Shown: positions 60,355 to 64,000 of the stretch, piece by piece
How positions within the stretch are numbered: position 1 is the stretch's first letter
Layout: each line of letters begins with the position of its first letter
Source: Alphaproteobacteria bacterium
GTDB lineage: Bacteria > Pseudomonadota > Alphaproteobacteria > Rhizobiales > Xanthobacteraceae
Length of the DNA: 64,000 bases
Assembly: GCA_005884765.1 (NCBI GenBank)
Contig: VAZV01000148.1
Location: 1 to 64,000 of the forward strand
Direction of reading: 5' to 3'
The notes under the pieces: model-generated
Told to the model about the DNA's origin: nothing
What the model saw: only the letters and a program-made list of their open reading frames with translations
The model's database searches: none
Position numbers and translations under genes: made by a program

Positions 60355-61143
60355 ATGAGCCTGCTCAACGCTCCATTCGACCCCGTGCGCGAGGCAGCTC
60401 TGGTGACCGGCGCCGGAAACGGCATCGGTCGCGCCATCGCGCAGGCCTTGGTCGGCGAGGGCGTGCGAACCGTGTTCGCTGATGTGAACAAGGATACGGT
60501 CACCGCGGCAGCCAAAACCTCGCCGCGACCCGACTTGGCGGTGCCCTGGGTCGGCGACCTCGCTGATACCGCCGCCTGCGATGCGCTGCTCGCGCAAGCA
60601 CAGTCAGCCGTCGGGCAGGTGACACACTTCGTTCACAGCGCGTCGCCCTCGCGCCGGGAGGCTGATCACGCGTTCGCCGTCAATAGAGCGACCTGGAAGC
60701 AGATGCATGCCGTCAATCTGGAGGCCGGCTTTCACCTCGCACGCGAACTCGCGCGAAAACTCATCGCTGCTCGTGAGCCCGGCTCGTTCCTGTTCCTGAC
60801 CTCGCTGCACGCCGGCACGCCGCGCAACCTGCCGCACTACTCAACCGCCAAAGCGGCTCTCGCTATGCTGGTGAAGGAATTGGCCAAGACCTTTGGCCGC
60901 TTCGGCATCCGCGTCAATGCATTGGTGCCGGGCGCCATTGCCGCCGGCGGTTTCGTCGCCGATCCGGCGCTCGCGCGACATATCCCGCTCGGCCGCCTCG
61001 GCCGCAGTGAAGACCTGGCCCCGATGGCACTGGCCGTGTTGTCGAACCGCGTGTCGGCCTATGTCACAGGTGCAGCGATTGTGGTCGATGGCGGCTTGTC
61101 ACTGACGAACTGGTTCGATCCTCCTGAGTTGGACGATCTCTGA
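60355..61143 (+). CDS. Short-chain dehydrogenase/reductase
   Basis: 262 residues from the ATG at 60355. Cofactor motif ALVTGAGNGIGRAIAQALVGEG (TGxxxGIG) and catalytic Tyr/Lys in HYSTAKAAL. The NNAG motif is HSASPS here, an unusual variation. C-terminal GAAIVVDGGLSL is the classical SDR end. It acts on an unknown alcohol/ketone with NAD(P). A terminator follows before the convergent hydrolase gene. Confidence 0.88.
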   Translation: MSLLNAPFDPVREAALVTGAGNGIGRAIAQALVGEGVRTVFADVNKDTVTAAAKTSPRPDLAVPWVGDLADTAACDALLAQAQSAVGQVTHFVHSASPSRREADHAFAVNRATWKQMHAVNLEAGFHLARELARKLIAAREPGSFLFLTSLHAGTPRNLPHYSTAKAALAMLVKELAKTFGRFGIRVNALVPGAIAAGGFVADPALARHIPLGRLGRSEDLAPMALAVLSNRVSAYVTGAAIVVDGGLSLTNWFDPPELDDL

Positions 61144-61164
61144 CTGGATACCACCTCGCAACCC

Positions 61165-61188
61165 GGGATCGCAGGTTGCTGCGATCCC
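61165..61188. terminator. Hairpin terminator between convergent SDR and hydrolase genes
   Basis: GGGATCGCAG (61165-61174), GTTG loop, CTGCGATCCC (61179-61188): perfect 10-bp stem. A T-rich run (GATTGATCTTGCAATTTG) follows at a short distance. It probably serves both directions. Confidence 0.7.
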
Positions 61189-61234
61189 TCAGGCCATCGA
61201 TTGATCTTGCAATTTGTCTTGTCTGTTTGGCTTG

Positions 61235-62155
61235 TCAGTTGGTCTTGGCGGCGGCGCGCACGAACGCGGCCAGTTCGGTGTTAAAGCGAGGGGCGTCCTC
61301 GTAGAACGGGGAATGGCCGATCCCTTCATAGATGGAGAGCTTGGCCCCCGGGATGATCGAGGCGGTGTACTGGCCGGCGCCGACCTTGGCGTTGCGGTCC
61401 TCTGCGCCATGGGTCACCAGCACCGGCAGCTTCAGTTTGGACATCATGTGGCTGGCGTCGAGCGGACGGCCGCCAAGGCCGGCCCGCACCTTGGGCAACA
61501 CCATCATGTTGAAGGCGAGCATGGTCTCATAGTCGTCGGCGCTCGGTTGCCTGGAGAAGCAGCCGTGCAGGAAGGCTCGCGTTGCCGTGATGTTGGTGAC
61601 GAGATCCTCCGACGCCATCAGCGGCAGGTTCTTGAGGTTGTCGCCAATCAGGGCGGGATCAACCTTGATCGGAGCATCGACGAAGTTGATGCCGGCGAGC
61701 TGACCTGCACCATGGGTCGCGAGATAATCCGAGATCACGCGGCCGGCATAGGACCAGCCGACCAGCACCGGGCGTTTGAGCCCGGCGGTGTCGATCACGG
61801 CCTGCACCTCGTCACCCCAGGCCTTTGAATCCCGGTAGCGCGCGGCATCCAGCGGCTTGTCGGAATTGCCGTGCCCGCGCAAGTCGTAGGTCACGATGCG
61901 AAACTCTTTGGCGAGGTCGCTGCCGACCTGGCGCATCCACGACAGATGACTCTGCGAGAAACCATGGATGAACAGGATTTCCGGGCCGGCCGGATTGCCC
62001 CATTCCTGCGCCGATATGGTCAATCCGTCGGGCGTCTTCACGGTGACGGGCTTGTAGTTCAGGCGCTCGCCAAAGCCCGGCTGCGCCATTGCAACAAGCA
62101 AGGCGGCCGCGATCGTCGTTTTCACGAGGTGGCTGTCATGCACCGCCATCTTCAT
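61235..62155 (-). CDS. Alpha/beta hydrolase with signal-like N-terminus
   Basis: 306 residues from the ATG at 62155 with GGGAGG seven bases upstream. A hydrophobic segment (TTIAAALLVAMAQPGFGE, residues ~13-30) suggests export. The oxyanion motif is LFIHGFSQSHLSW, the nucleophile elbow is GWSYAGR (G-x-S-x-x-G), and the catalytic Asp and His lie in THGAEDRNAKV and GIGHSPFYEDA. It resembles epoxide hydrolase/haloperoxidase-type enzymes; substrate unknown. Periplasmic location is inferred. Confidence 0.88.
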   Translation of the reverse strand: MKMAVHDSHLVKTTIAAALLVAMAQPGFGERLNYKPVTVKTPDGLTISAQEWGNPAGPEILFIHGFSQSHLSWMRQVGSDLAKEFRIVTYDLRGHGNSDKPLDAARYRDSKAWGDEVQAVIDTAGLKRPVLVGWSYAGRVISDYLATHGAGQLAGINFVDAPIKVDPALIGDNLKNLPLMASEDLVTNITATRAFLHGCFSRQPSADDYETMLAFNMMVLPKVRAGLGGRPLDASHMMSKLKLPVLVTHGAEDRNAKVGAGQYTASIIPGAKLSIYEGIGHSPFYEDAPRFNTELAAFVRAAAKTN

Positions 62156-62391
62156 CGAAATCCTCCCTTTGTTTTTCTTTTGGCAGGACGTCGAACCTAA
62201 CACGCACATGATTTGGGCATAAGTTCCCATCCGCGCGATGCGTGCCATCCACACGATTGCCGCGGCCCAGTGGGCAGATGGTCCAGTGGGCAACGGAACG
62301 AGAGCTCCGGTTGGATCGTTTAAAGGGGTCAAGCGAGCGACGGGGGCCGGTCACCGCTAGCTCCGAGTGGCGCAACATCAGGGAGAGCGAC

Positions 62392-62577
62392 ATGATACCC
62401 GAGACGCAAATTCACACGATCGCGCGGCAGATGCTCGAGAAGCACGGCTTGGAGGCTATCGCCCAGGCAGCCCAGAAAGCGGTCGCTTGCGAGAGCAGGG
62501 GCGAGGCAGAAGAAGCAAAAGAGTGGCGCCACATCGAGGACGCCATGAAGATCATGCGGGGCCCGCATCACAGCTGA
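62392..62577 (+). CDS. Small helical hypothetical protein (61 residues)
   Basis: ATG at 62392 with GGGAGAG a few bases upstream. The product is almost all helix (ETQIHTIARQMLEKHGLEAI, then AVACESRGEAEEAKEWRHIE). No recognised family; the pattern is familiar from other Bradyrhizobium small proteins. Soluble, cytoplasmic. Confidence 0.62.
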   Translation: MIPETQIHTIARQMLEKHGLEAIAQAAQKAVACESRGEAEEAKEWRHIEDAMKIMRGPHHS

Positions 62578-62780
62578 CGCGCCGCGGGAGATCGCGACGA
62601 CGCGGGCTCAATACACGCGGCTTTGATGCTTCGCGTGCCACTTCGGGCCGGGCCCCCGCATGTAATGAAGCTCAGGCCGATAGTTGGCAATTCTCATCAG
62701 TCTATGCCATCGCGTCACGATCACGCTCAAGCACCGGAGAAGTGGCACGGATGGCGACTGCGCGACCCACATAGCGCCGC

Positions 62781-63014
62781 TCAATGCAGTTTGCCGAGCG
62801 CGGAGGCGAACGGCACGCTGAAGATCTCCTCGCCGATATCATCGCTGACGTGCAGGACCCAGCCGCGCCAATCTTCCAGGTTGGGTCTTGTGATGAGCGA
62901 ACGCACAACAACGGCCGCATGCTCGCGCGCCTCAGCCAGATCGCGCACGGCAGCGCCGCATCGATCGGTCAACGCTCCCTGGGTGTTGGAGTAGTGGAAA
63001 TAGACCTGGGCCAT
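62781..63014 (-). CDS. DUF6894-like small protein
   Basis: 77 residues from the ATG at 63014 with AGGAGG upstream. The sequence AQVYFHYSNTQGALTDRCGA, then DLAEAREHAAVVVRSLITRPN and WRGWVLHVSDDIGEEIFSVPF, follows the DUF6894 pattern (Tyr-Phe-His strand, Asp after Gly, central helix, W strand). The family has no known function. A long in-frame upstream extension overlaps the neighbouring L,D-transpeptidase gene and was rejected. Confidence 0.75.
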   Translation of the reverse strand: MAQVYFHYSNTQGALTDRCGAAVRDLAEAREHAAVVVRSLITRPNLEDWRGWVLHVSDDIGEEIFSVPFASALGKLH

Positions 63015-63200
63015 GTTCCGCCTCCTGCGAAGAGCGACGTGCAGGCTCAACGGATAGCAGCGGCAATCGCTGCGGAAAATCCGGATAAACCCGGTAAGGG
63101 AAGCTACGGCGGTCTCTGTGTTTATTGTGCAACTCAACGCCATGATTTCTGCACTATTCGAGAAGCATATGGTGCAACCTGACGCTTTGGAGGCCAGGCG

Positions 63201-63860
63201 GTGCCGAGGTCCGGGATTGCATTGTTGCTGATGGGGCTGCTCGCCTTTGGGCTGGGCGGCTGCATGCAAGCGACGCTCGCGCCCTCGTCGGATGCCAATT
63301 TTACCCCACGCGACCGCCAGTTGCTCGCCCATCCACCCTATGCGCGGGCGGACATTCCAGAATCCTATCGACGGCATGTCGTGGACTATTCGCGCAAGGA
63401 GGCGCCAGGCACGATCCTGGTCGATACTGATGCGCGTTATCTTTACTACGTGCTGCCCGGCGGCAAGGCGATCCGCTACGGCGTGGCGGTGGGGGAGGAA
63501 GCGCTGGCCTTCTCCGGCGTCGCCGCGGTCGGCCGCATGGCTGAATGGCCCGATTGGATCCCAACGCCGGAGATTCAGGCGCGGCTCGGCCCTTACCCGC
63601 CGCGCATTCCCGGCGGTCCAGCCAATCCGCTGGGGGCGAGGGCGCTCTATCTCTACGAGGGCAACAAGGATACCCTGTACCGCATCCACGGCACCAATCA
63701 GCCGGAATATATCGGCCAAGCCATCTCCTCCGGCTGCATCCGCATGACCAACGAGGATGTCATCGATCTCTTTGATCGGGTGAGGCAAGGCGCGACCGTC
63801 GTCGTGCTGCCGCCGAGCCAGAGTGCATGGACCGGGCGCACCCCGGGTCGCCGCATCTGA
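63201..63860 (+). CDS. Lipoprotein L,D-transpeptidase (YkuD)
   Basis: 219 residues from a GTG at 63201 with GGAGG seven bases upstream. The lipobox is LGGC with Cys21, so the mature protein is lipid anchored. The YkuD domain has YRIHGTNQPEYIGQAISSGC, with catalytic His163 and Cys179, then IRMTNEDVIDL. It forms 3-3 peptidoglycan bonds or links outer-membrane proteins to the wall, and is a second, shorter family member next to the one at 22625. About 140 bases follow to the window end with no further gene. Confidence 0.9.
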   Translation: MPRSGIALLLMGLLAFGLGGCMQATLAPSSDANFTPRDRQLLAHPPYARADIPESYRRHVVDYSRKEAPGTILVDTDARYLYYVLPGGKAIRYGVAVGEEALAFSGVAAVGRMAEWPDWIPTPEIQARLGPYPPRIPGGPANPLGARALYLYEGNKDTLYRIHGTNQPEYIGQAISSGCIRMTNEDVIDLFDRVRQGATVVVLPPSQSAWTGRTPGRRI

Positions 63861-64000
63861 TCAATCGTTGAAGCCGCAGGCTCCACGCCGCCTCGCGGGG
63901 CTGTGGCACAATAATCACACCTGAATGCAATCGTGTCGTTGATGTCGTGCCTGGTCTATCCGGCCACGGTTCCGCCCTCATTGGATTCCGCCCTTGTGGT

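Noticed and set aside
1-64000. CRISPR array, rRNA or tRNA genes
   Set aside because: No regularly spaced 25-40 bp direct repeats and no cloverleaf or conserved rRNA stretches were recognised by eye on either strand; a tRNAscan-type search would be needed to exclude a missed tRNA.

Overview
The window looks like a chromosomal segment of a Bradyrhizobium-type alphaproteobacterium (Rhizobiales, Nitrobacteraceae). The evidence is high GC coding sequence throughout, a eukaryotic-type glutamine synthetase II gene with a sigma-54 promoter, several small protein types typical of Rhizobiales (DUF2735-, DUF6894- and DUF2161-like), and intergenic palindromic repeats of the kind common in Bradyrhizobium. 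No rRNA, tRNA, CRISPR array, transposase or integrase was recognised. The assignment rests on sequence features and memory of families, not on a search.

Layout. 1-7.5 kb is housekeeping: the end of purN, a cold shock protein, an outer-membrane beta barrel, rnd (RNase D), selO and aspS. 7.5-16 kb looks like an accessory island. A 1738-residue STAND-type NTPase with an N-terminal nuclease-like domain (Avs-like antiphage candidate) ends 3 bp from the end of aspS. It is followed by a VOC protein, several tiny ORFs, and two blocks of palindromic repeats that share a 71-bp near-identical direct repeat. The block ends in a strongly folded candidate RNA element just before maeB. 16-33 kb carries central and envelope metabolism: maeB, DoxX, a DHFR-like protein, polysaccharide deacetylase, a large membrane protein, an L,D-transpeptidase, CreA, an M20 hydrolase, a thioesterase, a GNAT protein, an SDR, an SGNH hydrolase and a protein phosphatase.

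33-49 kb holds an MliC-like lysozyme inhibitor homologue, glnII, a three-gene set (tandem GrlR-like protein, ModA-like protein, Sel1-repeat protein), a MarR regulator divergent from a membrane protein/MATE efflux pair with a clear dyad between them, a royal-jelly-type beta propeller, an isonitrile hydratase-like protein divergent from a GlxA/AraC regulator, an ABC-F protein, an FMN reductase-like protein and a trans-sulfuration PLP enzyme.

49-64 kb contains an HD phosphohydrolase with a cyclic-nucleotide-phosphodiesterase-like YHNxxH motif, followed by a compact operon. That operon encodes an exported TPR-CHAT (caspase-fold) protein, a secreted beta-rich protein and two proteins sharing the same zinc-ribbon module, one of them membrane anchored. 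A convergent coiled-coil protein follows, then a PPOX flavoprotein, a c-type cytochrome, an SDR, an alpha/beta hydrolase and a lipoprotein L,D-transpeptidase. The two strongest candidates for undescribed biology are the NTPase island (7.5-16 kb) and the CHAT/zinc-ribbon operon (52.4-57.2 kb).
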